Positions 1 to 8,570 of a stretch of 64,000 nucleotides of DNA are shown piece after piece. Position 1 is the first letter of the stretch, and every line of letters starts with the position of its first letter. A program made the position numbers and the translations under genes. The stretch spans positions 54,641-118,640 of the forward strand of contig JODI01000023.1 of NCBI GenBank assembly GCA_000720805.1. Direction: 5' to 3'. The notes beneath the pieces were generated by a model. It did not search any database and was not told the origin of the DNA. It saw only the letters and a program-made list of their open reading frames with translations. Source of the stretch: Streptomyces violaceoruber (GTDB lineage Bacteria; Actinomycetota; Actinomycetes; Streptomycetales; Streptomycetaceae).

Positions 1-115
1 GACTGGCCAAGTCCAAGTCGTTGCTGATCCTTGGCTCGCGGTAACGTCAAGCGCCTGTTGCAAGGGCGGGCACCAGGGCAAAGAGGGCATGGCCCAGATC
101 TTCCGCTTGTGTGCC

Positions 116-928
116 GTTTCGATCCTCGGCCGCCCTAGAGGGCGACCGCTACGCAGCACCGATGTTGCACACGCTGTAGGAGCCTGGTTGAAACCCTCGG
201 CCGCCCCAAGGCGACCCCCACCCGTGGCTCCAGTGAGGGTGCTGGGCTTCGATCCGTAGTTCCGACGCTCGACTGCCCCGGAGTACGACCGGTACGCGCG
301 GCAATCGGTGAGGATGACCTACGTGTTCGCGGTGTTGCGATCCTCGGCGGCCCTGGAGGGCGACAGTTATCAGCCAGCACGGCATGACCATCTGTGCGTT
401 CATGACGTTGCGATCCTCGGCCGCCCGGAAGGGCGGCTGCCACCGACATGGCCGAGCCGATCTCGTGCGGCTGCAGCATGCGGTTGCGACCCTCGGTCGT
501 CGCGGAGGACGGCGGCCAGCGGTACGGTCAGCGCGCCAGCCGCCCGCCTTGGAGGGCGGGCCGCCAGGAAAAGCCAGGCGCATTACGTCCCATGCCTCGC
601 CGTTGCGATCCTCGGTCACCCCGTGGGCCCACCGCCAGTGCATTCTCGCGGTGCGAACGACGCCCAGGCCGAACCGTTGCGATCCTCGGCCGCCCCGGAA
701 GGGCGACCGTCACGCTCTTGCCGTTGGCACCCTTTCCCCATAACACGGCGTTGCGATCCTCGGACGCCCTACGGTCGACCGCCAACCTCGCTTGATCATT
801 CCGTACCGTTGTCCCTCTACGACGTTGCAATCCGCGGTCGCCCTTAAGGGTGACCGCCATCAATCTTCCAGATGAGGCGTGCTAGGTGACCCCAGTGCGA
901 TGTCGGGCAACCCCGGAGGGCGAGTTCA
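116..928 (-). CRISPR. Left CRISPR array, type I-C-like, strongly degenerate repeats
   Basis: On the minus strand the repeats read as a hairpin of the form GGTCGCCC-loop-GGGCGGCC followed by GAGGATCGCAAC, usually preceded by TGGC. This corresponds to the 32-nt type I-C repeat with a conserved 4-nt lead. Copies begin (plus-strand left edge) near 116, 187, 259, 334, 407, 483, 527, 602, 676, 750, 823 and 895, so the unit is 71-76 bp with spacers of about 36-40 bp. The copies at 187, 259, 527 and 895 are badly degenerate, and the 483-to-527 step is only 44 bp. The innermost copy reaches the cas7c stop codon (926-928), so no separate leader is visible and the array may be transcribed as the tail of the cas operon. 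Bases 1-115 may hold further eroded copies, but I cannot align them with confidence. Confidence 0.85.
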
Positions 929-1795
929 GTCGATGAGCCGGGCCAGGGTTACCCCCGTTGGGACCTTGTCTTTGTCGATGCTGATGCGGTCGGCGTAGTC
1001 GTCCCAGGAGCGTGCCTCGCCGTGGCCGAGCGGCTTGATGCGGATCAGGTCGAAGAGCTTGTGTGCGGGGGCTCGTCCGTAGGCGTCGTCGTGGGAGAAG
1101 ACGTACAGGCCGCGGATGGCCATTTCGCCGCGGGAGGATGCCCGGTCGTGGTCGAACATCATGGTCAGGGCCTGCCAGTAGGCGGCGAGGTCTTCCGGGG
1201 TGACTCCGGCCTTGGCGCCGAGGGCTCCGGAGTAGAAGCCATGGCCGCGGTAGAGTCCGTAGGGGACGTAGTGCTTGTTGCCCATCTCGGTGACCTTGCC
1301 CTTGGCCAGGTCCTCGGGCTTGTTCGGGGCGACACGGGTGATGCCGGCCTCGAGCGGCGTGACGGGGTCGATGGAGCGGGAGAAGGTGAGCTGCATGGGC
1401 CCGCGGGCCCTTCCCGCGTGCTTCTTCTGGTCGCCCACGGACATGACGGCTCCGAACATGCGCACGTCGTAGAAGTTGTGGATCATCCACTCTTGCGCGG
1501 TGGCGGTCTCGCCCTCCTTGGCGCCCCCTTCGATGTAGGCGCGCTGGATCTGCGGGTTGAGGGCGACGCCCTGTTCGACGTACATCTCGAAGCCGGGCTT
1601 GCCCTGGTGGACGAGAGTGATGGTGTTGCGGATCTTGCGCTTGAGGGCGACGTCGGTGATGAGGCCCTGGCCGGTGATGGGGTCGGTCCGGGGCATGCCG
1701 CCGGCGTCGGGGTCACCGTTGGGGTTGCCGTCCTTGACATCAATGAGGAAGACGTAGTCGTGCTTGCGGGCGGGGTCCAGGTGCGCGTCGGTCAT
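926..1795 (-). CDS. cas7c: Cas7c (Csd2), type I-C Cascade backbone
   Basis: A 289-residue protein with the opening of the Csd2/Csh2 family: a beta strand with FLIDVKDGNPNGDPD, then PRTDPITGQGLITDVALKRKIRN at residues 35-57. It also carries the glycine-rich FYDVRMFGAVMS segment typical of Cas7 RNA-binding subunits. In type I-C it polymerises along the crRNA spacer in Cascade. It is the third gene of cas5c-cas8c-cas7c, 57 bp after cas8c. The ATG is the first start in frame. A GGAAGG lies upstream, farther away than ideal, so the start is slightly uncertain. Immediately downstream the left CRISPR array begins inside the stop codon. The family assignment is firm. Confidence 0.95.
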   Translation of the reverse strand: MTDAHLDPARKHDYVFLIDVKDGNPNGDPDAGGMPRTDPITGQGLITDVALKRKIRNTITLVHQGKPGFEMYVEQGVALNPQIQRAYIEGGAKEGETATAQEWMIHNFYDVRMFGAVMSVGDQKKHAGRARGPMQLTFSRSIDPVTPLEAGITRVAPNKPEDLAKGKVTEMGNKHYVPYGLYRGHGFYSGALGAKAGVTPEDLAAYWQALTMMFDHDRASSRGEMAIRGLYVFSHDDAYGRAPAHKLFDLIRIKPLGHGEARSWDDYADRISIDKDKVPTGVTLARLID

Positions 1796-1852
1796 GGTTG
1801 TGGTCGGTGTCCTTCCGTGTCTGTGGCGTCGTGGCGAGCTGGTGGCGGGGCG

Positions 1853-2239
1853 TTACCAGAGGGTGTTGTCCGATGCGTCGGCGTCCTCGGCGGAGGCTTC
1901 GGGGAGGGCGTCCGCTTGCTCTCCTGCGGCGAGTTCCTTGCCGGCTTCTCGTGCCTTGATGGCTTCTGCTGCAGCGCGTGCGGAGTGGGCTCGCTGGTGG
2001 TCGTAGCCGAGGATGAACAGGGCCTGCTGTTCGGTGTTCAGGTGGGCGGGGATGGTGTCGAGCAGGTCGAAGGCGTCCCGCAGTCTGCTGTCCATGGCCT
2101 TGGCCGCGGGTCCACTGGTGCGGGCGATGGTGCGCAGGTGCGGTCGTGCTCCGATACGGAGGCGGGTGAGGACGGCTCGGGGGGAGACGACCGCGGTGCT
2201 CAGGTACTTGTCGGTGATGGTGGTGTTGACCTTGGGCAT
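1853..2239 (-). CDS. Possible internal Cas11c start within cas8c
   Basis: Type I-C systems are known to make a small subunit, Cas11c, by internal translation from the 3' part of cas8c. Here the in-frame ATG at 2239 would give 128 residues, and an ATG pair at 2266-2272 gives about 137-139 residues. These sizes match known Cas11c (about 120 residues). The segment is helical and ends in an acidic tail. The upstream AAGG sits too close to the ATG at 2239 to be a good ribosome site, so the evidence is position and family knowledge only. Confidence 0.3.
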   Translation of the reverse strand: MPKVNTTITDKYLSTAVVSPRAVLTRLRIGARPHLRTIARTSGPAAKAMDSRLRDAFDLLDTIPAHLNTEQQALFILGYDHQRAHSARAAAEAIKAREAGKELAAGEQADALPEASAEDADASDNTLW

Positions 2240-3685
2240 GGCCTTGCGCTGGATCGCTTCGAGCATGGCCATGATCCGTCCGCACACGTAGCCGGGCTCG
2301 GTCGACTGGGGGTTCAGCTGGGGCACACAGAGCTCCTTGTGGCGAGTCGTCGTACGGATCAGGGCGAGGCGCAGCAGGGCGATGCGGGGCCGGTCGAGGT
2401 TGCGGTCGGCGCGGATGCGCTGCAGGAGGACCGGCAGGAGATGGGCCGGTGGGGCGGCGCCGTGGAGTGCGGCTTTGGTGAGGTCGGCCTGGAGGTGCTT
2501 GGGGACGGTGCTGTCGACGTACTTTTTCGTGCGCTTGTCCCAGCGGGCGCAGGCGAGGGCGAGTCGCCAGACCGACCAGTAGGTGTAGGTGTTGTTCCAG
2601 CCGTCCCAGGTCTGCTGGTCGGCGAACCAGGTCCCGAGTCTCCGTTTCAGTTCGGGGACGGGGATGGTGATCCAGTCGGCAACGATGACCCTGTTGGTGT
2701 TAACCCGCAGGGTGAGGGCGTGGAAGGCGTCCTCGTCGAGGACTGCCAGTGCGTCTCGTCCCCGCTGGGGGTGGCGGACTCCGGCGACGAGCTGGGCCAC
2801 CTCCTCGGGCTGGGGGTCGCGCAGGGTCCACATGGCTGTGTCGGTGTAGGGGTCACGGGTCCACCAGACGATGGCGGAATCGTCGGCAAAGGCGCGGTGT
2901 TCGGGGTCGGCGAGCAGCGTGTTCAGGGCTGTAGCGGACTTGGTGCCGCAGTCGACGCAGATGGGGGTGGCACCGAGCTGCTTGGTGCCGGCTCGGAAGT
3001 GGGCGGGCTGGTTGAGGCAGACCAGCTGGGTGTTCATCCCGGAGTTGGGGATGCCCTTGATGGGAACCGGGAGCGTGGACAGCAAGGGCATGACGTGTCC
3101 GCACACGAGGCAGAGTCCCTGGTTCGCCTTGCCCGTCTTCCCGCTCTTCGCTTTCTTGACCTCGTGGGCCCACCAGTTCCTGGCTTCCGGTAGGTCGTGG
3201 ACCCACTCGCCGTCCACGCTGATGGCGACGAGGTGGTCTTTGTCCATCTCCAGCGGCCACGCGGTCGGAGCGTGGCTCTTCAGCCATGTGGCCACCGCCT
3301 GCGCCTGAGGAAGATGGGGGTGGTCGTTGCACCAGGAAGTGACGAGTGCACGGTAGGCGGCGTGCCGGGTCTTCGCCTTGGTGACGTCGGCAGAGTTGGT
3401 CGAGAGGACCTTCTCCCCGTCCGGCCCTTTGACCAGGCCGGGGTGGGCGAGCGCGAACTGTGCGGTGTCGGCAAGCAGGATCGGTGCTGGCTTGGACCCA
3501 GAGCGTCCCGTGTACGGGGCGGTGATCTTTCGCTGTTCCTGACGGAGGTCGATGACCAGCGGTTCGGCGTTCCCTAGACCCGTGCTGGAGAGATCGATAT
3601 GCCACATGACCCGGCGCGTGAGGTAGTACTCGGGGGTGTCGCCCTGGCGGCTGTCGGCTTGCTGGACGAGGCTCTGCAGCAGCAC
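1853..3685 (-). CDS. cas8c: Cas8c (Csd1), type I-C large subunit
   Basis: A 610-residue Cas8c/Csd1 protein. Visible family marks are the N-terminal block with DTPEYYLTRRVMWHIDL, two cysteine pairs (CLVCG and CVDCG) that look like a zinc site in the first half, the helical motif CGRIMAMLEAIQ, and LGYDHQR near the C-terminus. It would recognise the PAM and hold the target strand in Cascade. I chose the GTG at 3685. It lies one base after the cas5c stop and behind a strong GGAGGAGGTGG, whereas the longer frame runs into cas5c. The C-terminal 128-139 residues are the part that other I-C systems also translate separately as Cas11c. Confidence 0.93.
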   Translation of the reverse strand: MLLQSLVQQADSRQGDTPEYYLTRRVMWHIDLSSTGLGNAEPLVIDLRQEQRKITAPYTGRSGSKPAPILLADTAQFALAHPGLVKGPDGEKVLSTNSADVTKAKTRHAAYRALVTSWCNDHPHLPQAQAVATWLKSHAPTAWPLEMDKDHLVAISVDGEWVHDLPEARNWWAHEVKKAKSGKTGKANQGLCLVCGHVMPLLSTLPVPIKGIPNSGMNTQLVCLNQPAHFRAGTKQLGATPICVDCGTKSATALNTLLADPEHRAFADDSAIVWWTRDPYTDTAMWTLRDPQPEEVAQLVAGVRHPQRGRDALAVLDEDAFHALTLRVNTNRVIVADWITIPVPELKRRLGTWFADQQTWDGWNNTYTYWSVWRLALACARWDKRTKKYVDSTVPKHLQADLTKAALHGAAPPAHLLPVLLQRIRADRNLDRPRIALLRLALIRTTTRHKELCVPQLNPQSTEPGYVCGRIMAMLEAIQRKAMPKVNTTITDKYLSTAVVSPRAVLTRLRIGARPHLRTIARTSGPAAKAMDSRLRDAFDLLDTIPAHLNTEQQALFILGYDHQRAHSARAAAEAIKAREAGKELAAGEQADALPEASAEDADASDNTLW

Positions 3686-3686
3686 G

Positions 3687-4457
3687 TCAGGCCACCTCCT
3701 CCGCGGAGGCTCGTCCCTCGGCTCCGGGCATGCCACTGACCTCGGCGGGGGCGAGCGGGCGGTCGGGCACGTGGAGAACGCCGTGCTCGAGGCTGGCCCG
3801 GAACCAGTGGTAGCGCTCTTTGCCCTTCGGGAGGTACTCGATGTGGTGGAGCATCAGCCCGAGCTCGTCGATGGGCGGAATGCCTGCCTGGTCGGCGGCG
3901 GTGACCACGCCGGCCCCCTCCGCCGATCCGCGAGGCCCGAAGAAGGCTGCGAACTCGCGGCAGCCGAAATGAGGCTGCTCGTAGCAGGCACCACGTGCGA
4001 GCCGTCGGTCGAACTGGTCGCGGTACTTCGGCAGGGGCGCGGTGCACCGGTCGGTGGCGCGGATCGTCGCGTGGATTCGGTAGGCGACGTCGCTCAGGGC
4101 GACGGTGAGCCGCTGGCCGCGGTCTTCGGCGACGTCGTAGCGGTAGCCGTTCTTGGCCCGCAGACTCTCGTAGGCGTTCTTGGTGATGATCGAGTTGTTG
4201 ACCTCGTTGCGCCGGAAGCGGGTCCACCTCACCGGCTTGAGCTGCTCGATCCGCTCGACCCAGTAGGTCATCTCCGGCTTCCAGAAGATGGCCTCCAGCA
4301 GTCCCCTCGCCGCGGAGGGGGTCATGGTCGGATACGAGACCCGCTCTACCTTGAGCTCCGGACGCGTGAAGCAGGCCAACGGTCCCCACGCCTCCACCTC
4401 AACGCGTAGCGGCCGGTCCGCGCGCTCACCGCGCCGCCGGGTCTGCTCTCTGGTCAT
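3687..4457 (-). CDS. cas5c: Cas5c (Cas5d), crRNA-processing Cascade subunit
   Basis: A 256-residue Cas5d-type RAMP protein. The N-terminus has RVEVEAWGPLACFTRPELKV and then YPTMTPSAARGLLEAIFWKP, the characteristic Cas5 start. The middle has the family block PHFGCREFAAFFGP. In type I-C this subunit replaces Cas6: it cuts the repeat hairpin and keeps the 5' handle. The ATG at 4457 follows a GGAGGGGGA with good spacing. It is the first gene of the minus-strand operon, with one base between its stop and the cas8c start. No cas6 is present, as expected for subtype I-C. Confidence 0.95.
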   Translation of the reverse strand: MTREQTRRRGERADRPLRVEVEAWGPLACFTRPELKVERVSYPTMTPSAARGLLEAIFWKPEMTYWVERIEQLKPVRWTRFRRNEVNNSIITKNAYESLRAKNGYRYDVAEDRGQRLTVALSDVAYRIHATIRATDRCTAPLPKYRDQFDRRLARGACYEQPHFGCREFAAFFGPRGSAEGAGVVTAADQAGIPPIDELGLMLHHIEYLPKGKERYHWFRASLEHGVLHVPDRPLAPAEVSGMPGAEGRASAEEVA

Positions 4458-4715
4458 ACAAACTTCCCCCTCCATGTGCGGCTCGGCCGGTTGTCAGTGG
4501 TGCCCGTTACCGTCACGACACTGGCGATCGACCCGGATTTCCTGCAGCCACCCAAACGTTGCGATGGCCCCGGGTCGGCAGCTGACCGATCCGCGACCCA
4601 CGTGTCCCAGGGTGGCCCGGTAACGAAATGTGGTGGTCTGGTGGATTCTCAGCGCATAAGTGATGAGATGTCAAACGGCCTTGCGGACAAGGTAGTTGAT
4701 CCAGTAGGTGACTCA
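4458..4715. promoter_or_regulatory. Divergent control region between cas5c and cas3
   Basis: About 258 bp separate the cas5c and chosen cas3 starts, which point away from each other, so both cas transcripts must start here. The cas3 frame stays open back to a GTG at 4476, but the amino acids encoded by this stretch do not resemble Cas3. I see the cas5c ribosome site (about 4464-4472) and no convincing operator. Confidence 0.5.
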
Positions 4716-7019
4716 ATGTCAGTCCCGGAAGGCAGACTCGTGGCCCACTCGCCGGGCCGCCAAGGGGCCTGGCACTGGTACGAAGACCACGCCCGCCGTA
4801 CGGGCGAGCTGGCCCGTAGGTTCGCAGAGCCGTGGGGAGGCGGTGACATCGCCTACCGGCTTGGACGCGACCACGACACGGGCAAAGGGGCCTGTGCGTG
4901 GCAGGAAGGGCTGATCGAGGAGGCCACCACCGGCCGCAAGATCAGACGGCCCTCGCACAACGACGCCGGGGCCCTCCTGTTCGCCCGGGCGACCGAACCT
5001 TTCCCCGCTCTGCTGCCCTGCGCCGGTGTGATCGAAGGTCACCACACCGGTCTGTCCGCGTGGTCAGAAGTCAGGCTCCGGCTGAAGGCCCTGATGGCCG
5101 ACTCCAGCGAGGTGGACGAAGCGATCCACCGAGTCGCCGCGGTCATGCCGGAAATCCTGGACGTCTCATGCCCGGCCGCCCCGGACTGGCTCGACCCACG
5201 TGACAAAATCGCTGTGGAGATGCTGGTCCGCATGACTTACTCGGCCGTGGTCGATGCCGACCGTCTCGACACCGCCGCCCATTTCAGGCCCGGCGCGCAC
5301 ATCCGGCCGCATTTCGGCATGGCGGAACTGTGGGAGCGGTACGAGGCCCGCCGCCAGGAGGCCCTCGCCGAACGCCAGCGCTCCAAGGGCGCCTCCTGGC
5401 TGGACAAGCTCCGCGAGAACGTCTACCAGGAGGCACTCGAAGCCGCCGCCGGCAAGCCGGGCGTGTACCGGCTGCACCTTCCGACCGGCGCCGGAAAGAC
5501 GTTCACTGGCGGAGGCTTCGCCCTCCGCCACGCCTCCCTGCACGGACTGCGGCGTGTCATCGTTGCGGTCCCTTTCATCTCGATCACCGAGCAGAACGCA
5601 GCGGAGTACCGAAGCCTCCTGGACCCGGAGCAAGGACCGCCGGTGGTGCTGGAACACCACTCAGCCGTGAACGTCGAAGCACAGCAGCAACGCGCGCCGC
5701 AGTCCGCCAGCCCCTCGACGAACGTGCGCCACGGCCAGAAACGTGGTCAGCCCAACCGGTGGGCGAAATTGGCGACCGAGAACTGGGATGCCCCTTTCAT
5801 CGTCACCACCACCGTCCGCCTGATCGAAACGATCTTCGGGAGCACCCCCTGGGCCACCCGCCGACTCCACCGGCTCGCCAACTCCGTGATCGTCCTCGAC
5901 GAGGTCCAGGCTCTCCCCGACAGGCTCCTGACCCCGATCCTCTCGGGCCTGCGGGAACTCGTGGAGCACTACGGCGTGACCCTCGTACTGTCATCGGCGA
6001 CCCAGCCGGAACTCGCCGCACTGAACCCCTGGCGCTCGGGCCTCTCGCAACGTGACGTCGTCGCCGACCCTGCCCCGCTCTTCGAGCAGTTGCGCCGGGT
6101 CAGGTACGAGTGGCGGACCGGCCCGGACGTGACCCTCGCAAGCATCGCCGCCGAGGCGGCCGAGCACGACCAGGCCCTCGTCGTGGTCAACGGGACTAAG
6201 GACGCCAGTCAGGTGCATCGCATCTGGCTCAGCATGAACTGCGACGAGGGCCCAGGCGTCCTGCACCTGTCGACCCGCATGACCGGCGGCCATCGCCGAG
6301 AATCCATCCAAGTGACAAAGCAGCGCCTGGAGCAGGGCCTGGACATCCTCCTCGTGTCCACCTCGCTCATCGAAGCCGGCGTCAACCTTGACTTCCCCCG
6401 CGGATACCGCGCCAGATCAACACCGGAGTCCGAACAGCAGGCCGCCGGACGGGTCAATCGGGAGGGCAAGCGCCCCGCGAAGGACAGCGTCATGACCATC
6501 TTCGACCCCCGGGACGGCCTCAACCCGGAGATGGTCTACAACACGTGTGCCATCGCAGCAGCGTCCCGCCGCTTCGGCGACGGGCTGGCCGATCCCGACG
6601 ATCTGGACGTCCTCCGCTCGTACTACCAGCACCGCTACCGCCTCCAGGCAGGACAACACTCCAAGGACCCCAGCGGAGCCACCGGAGAAGTCATCGAAGC
6701 GCTGCGAGCAAAGTTGCACTACCCGGAGGTCGCGCACAGAATGCGGATCATCAACAACGAACACTCCGTGGCCGTGGTCGTCATCCGCCCCCAGCTCGAA
6801 GAAGAAGCCCGACAGGCCGCCCAGAAGGCAGTCGACCAGCTCCGCCGCGGCCTGCCAACGCCGGTGACCTACCGCACCCTGCAGGAGCACATGGCATCCA
6901 TCCCAGAGCGGGAACTGGAGCTGGCGATCAACGCCGGCCACGCCATCGAAGTCGCCGGTGACCTGCACCAGTGGGTCGGCCCCTACCACCCCCAACGAGG
7001 CATCGAACCCCCTACATGA
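4716..7019 (+). CDS. cas3: Cas3 nuclease-helicase, type I-C
   Basis: A 767-residue fused HD nuclease and superfamily 2 helicase that unwinds and degrades target DNA recruited by Cascade. The HD domain shows a first histidine near the start (HWYEDH), DHDTGK at about 52-57, PSHNDAGA, and GHHTGL. The helicase has Walker A PTGAGKT at 256-262, the DEVQ box at 395-398, SSATQ, motif V SLIEAGVNLDF and motif VI QAAGRVNREGKR. All catalytic motifs look intact. I chose the ATG at 4716, just before the HD homology and behind AGGTG; ATG 4668 or GTG 4476 would add non-conserved residues. Cas3 is normally the first gene of one I-C operon, but here it is divergent from cas5-8-7. Cas4, Cas1 and Cas2 do not follow it. 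Confidence 0.95.
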   Translation: MSVPEGRLVAHSPGRQGAWHWYEDHARRTGELARRFAEPWGGGDIAYRLGRDHDTGKGACAWQEGLIEEATTGRKIRRPSHNDAGALLFARATEPFPALLPCAGVIEGHHTGLSAWSEVRLRLKALMADSSEVDEAIHRVAAVMPEILDVSCPAAPDWLDPRDKIAVEMLVRMTYSAVVDADRLDTAAHFRPGAHIRPHFGMAELWERYEARRQEALAERQRSKGASWLDKLRENVYQEALEAAAGKPGVYRLHLPTGAGKTFTGGGFALRHASLHGLRRVIVAVPFISITEQNAAEYRSLLDPEQGPPVVLEHHSAVNVEAQQQRAPQSASPSTNVRHGQKRGQPNRWAKLATENWDAPFIVTTTVRLIETIFGSTPWATRRLHRLANSVIVLDEVQALPDRLLTPILSGLRELVEHYGVTLVLSSATQPELAALNPWRSGLSQRDVVADPAPLFEQLRRVRYEWRTGPDVTLASIAAEAAEHDQALVVVNGTKDASQVHRIWLSMNCDEGPGVLHLSTRMTGGHRRESIQVTKQRLEQGLDILLVSTSLIEAGVNLDFPRGYRARSTPESEQQAAGRVNREGKRPAKDSVMTIFDPRDGLNPEMVYNTCAIAAASRRFGDGLADPDDLDVLRSYYQHRYRLQAGQHSKDPSGATGEVIEALRAKLHYPEVAHRMRIINNEHSVAVVVIRPQLEEEARQAAQKAVDQLRRGLPTPVTYRTLQEHMASIPERELELAINAGHAIEVAGDLHQWVGPYHPQRGIEPPT

Positions 7020-7053
7020 CCATTCAGACCACCGAGCAACGCCGCACCAGTAC

Positions 7054-7077
7054 GCTGGCGGAACTGGAACCGCCAGC
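7054..7077 (+). terminator. Hairpin after cas3
   Basis: GCTGGCGG and CCGCCAGC form an 8-bp stem around an 8-nt loop, 35 bp after the cas3 stop and before the first clear repeat at 7146. It could end the cas3 transcript. It could also be an eroded CRISPR repeat, since the array hairpin begins with the same TGGCGG. Confidence 0.4.
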
Positions 7078-7145
7078 CGGCTGCCGAAGTGTGGCGATCA
7101 GCTTGCAGCAGTGAAAATTCGAGTGCTTGGAAAACCGAACCCGTC

Positions 7146-8560
7146 GCGGTGGTCGCCCTCCGTGCAACCGAGGATCGCAACACGCTGGGCGAAGCTGAGG
7201 CAGCGGCGGCTCGTGGGCTGGCGGTTGCCCTCCAGGGCCACCGAAGAATCGCAACATGAACGGCGAGCTGGGTGTCCTGACCCAGCTCCTCCTGGCGGTT
7301 GCCCTTCGGGGCACCGAGGATCGCAACCACGAGGTCAACCTGCTGTTCGGGGACCTAATGTGAGTCTGCCGGTCATTCCCAAGGGGTGACCGGCTATCGC
7401 AAGCACTACCAGTCGATCACCCCGTCCACGGCCGTGCAGTTGGCGGTCGCCCTCCGGGGCGATCGAGGATCGCAACCGCATTCAACGCTGGATCGTAATT
7501 CCGCAAGGTCAGACTGGCGGTCGCCCCTTGGGGCGGCCGAGGATCGCAATCCTAAGGTTTGCGGCGGCAAGGTCATCCCAGTCACGTCTGGCGGCCGCCT
7601 TCTGCGGCGACCGAGAATCGAAACAACCAGCACAAGGACTACGCGCAACGGAACCGCCGGCGGTCGCCCTCCGGGGCGACCCGGATTCGCAACGGCGGCA
7701 TAGTTGCCTCCTGGGGCAAGGAAGGCACGCGGCGGCCATCCCTACGATGGCCGAGGATCGCAACACCACGGCACCGATCAGGTAGTGAGGCGGCGTGCGC
7801 TGGAGGTCGCTCTTCGGGACGGCCTACGAGAGAACCCGGTGCTCCTCCTAACGGAGGCGTACTAACGGCGCTCATCCGTTGGGGTGGCCGAGCATCGTAA
7901 TTGCAATGTGCCCGAGCTAATGGCCGCGTACCGCACGACGACGGCTCCCTGTGGGGGCGGCCGAGGATCGCAACCATGTGGTGGCCGGCCTTATCGTGGA
8001 TAAGCTCAGCTCGGCGGTCGTCCTTCGGGACGGCCGAGGATCGCAACACCGTCACGCGCCTGCGCAGCGCTGTACGCCGCCAATGGCGGTCACCCTTCGG
8101 GGCGACCGAGAATCGTAACCTCATGTACCCGGCCGGCTCCCTTCGCATCGGTCGTGGATTGCGGTCGCCCGCCGGGGCGACCGAGGATCGCAACGGCGAT
8201 ACCGAGTCCCTCGCCGGCTTCCCACTCGGATCGCAGTCTTCCTTCGGGTCGACTGAGGATCGCAACATCCTGGCCGCGGTGATGACCTCACCCACGGCCC
8301 AGGATGGCGATCGCCCCCCAGGGCTGCCGAGGATCGCAACTGGACGCAGCTCCTCGCCCGACTGTCCGTCCCCAAGGGTGGCGGTCGCCCTGCGGGGCGA
8401 TCGAGGATCGCAACGACTCCGTCACCGCCGAGAGCAAGTTGGGCATTCTACTGGCGGTTGCCTTCTGGGGTGACCGCCGGTCGCAGGGACCGGAGCATCG
8501 AGCTGCCCAACCTGGGCGGCAGCCTGGCGGTCGGCCTTTGGACAGGGGCGGCCTTTGCGT
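7146..8560 (+). CRISPR. Right CRISPR array, about 20 degenerate type I-C-like repeats
   Basis: Repeats of 36 nt end (right edge) at about 7181, 7255, 7327, 7403, 7476, 7550, 7624, 7693, 7764, 7836, 7901, 7974, 8047, 8119, 8194, 8266, 8340, 8414, 8487 and 8560. Periods run from 65 to 76 bp and spacers are mostly 36-38 bp. The best copies read TGGC, then GGTCGCCC-loop-GGGCGACC, then GAGGATCGCAAC. Few copies are identical, and those ending at 7403, 7836, 7901, 8487 and 8560 are badly worn. Many changes in the stem are paired, so the hairpin survives. Orientation is plus, away from cas3, mirroring the left array. No AT-rich leader of the usual kind is evident between cas3 and the first repeat. 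Spacer targets cannot be read from this window. Confidence 0.92.
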
Positions 8561-8570
8561 GAGTGAGGTG

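Noticed and set aside
135..863. Several 100-180-codon frames on both strands across the left array
   Set aside because: They translate CRISPR repeats (recurring RSSAAPEG and RGDRGSQR-like strings), not genes.
1022..3193. 723-codon plus-strand open frame opposite cas7c and cas8c
   Set aside because: Antisense shadow of real cas genes in high-GC DNA; it is rich in Gly/Val/Asp without domain motifs and has no ribosome site.
7386..8473. Open frames in the right array
   Set aside because: Same reason: periodic peptide strings arise from the repeats.
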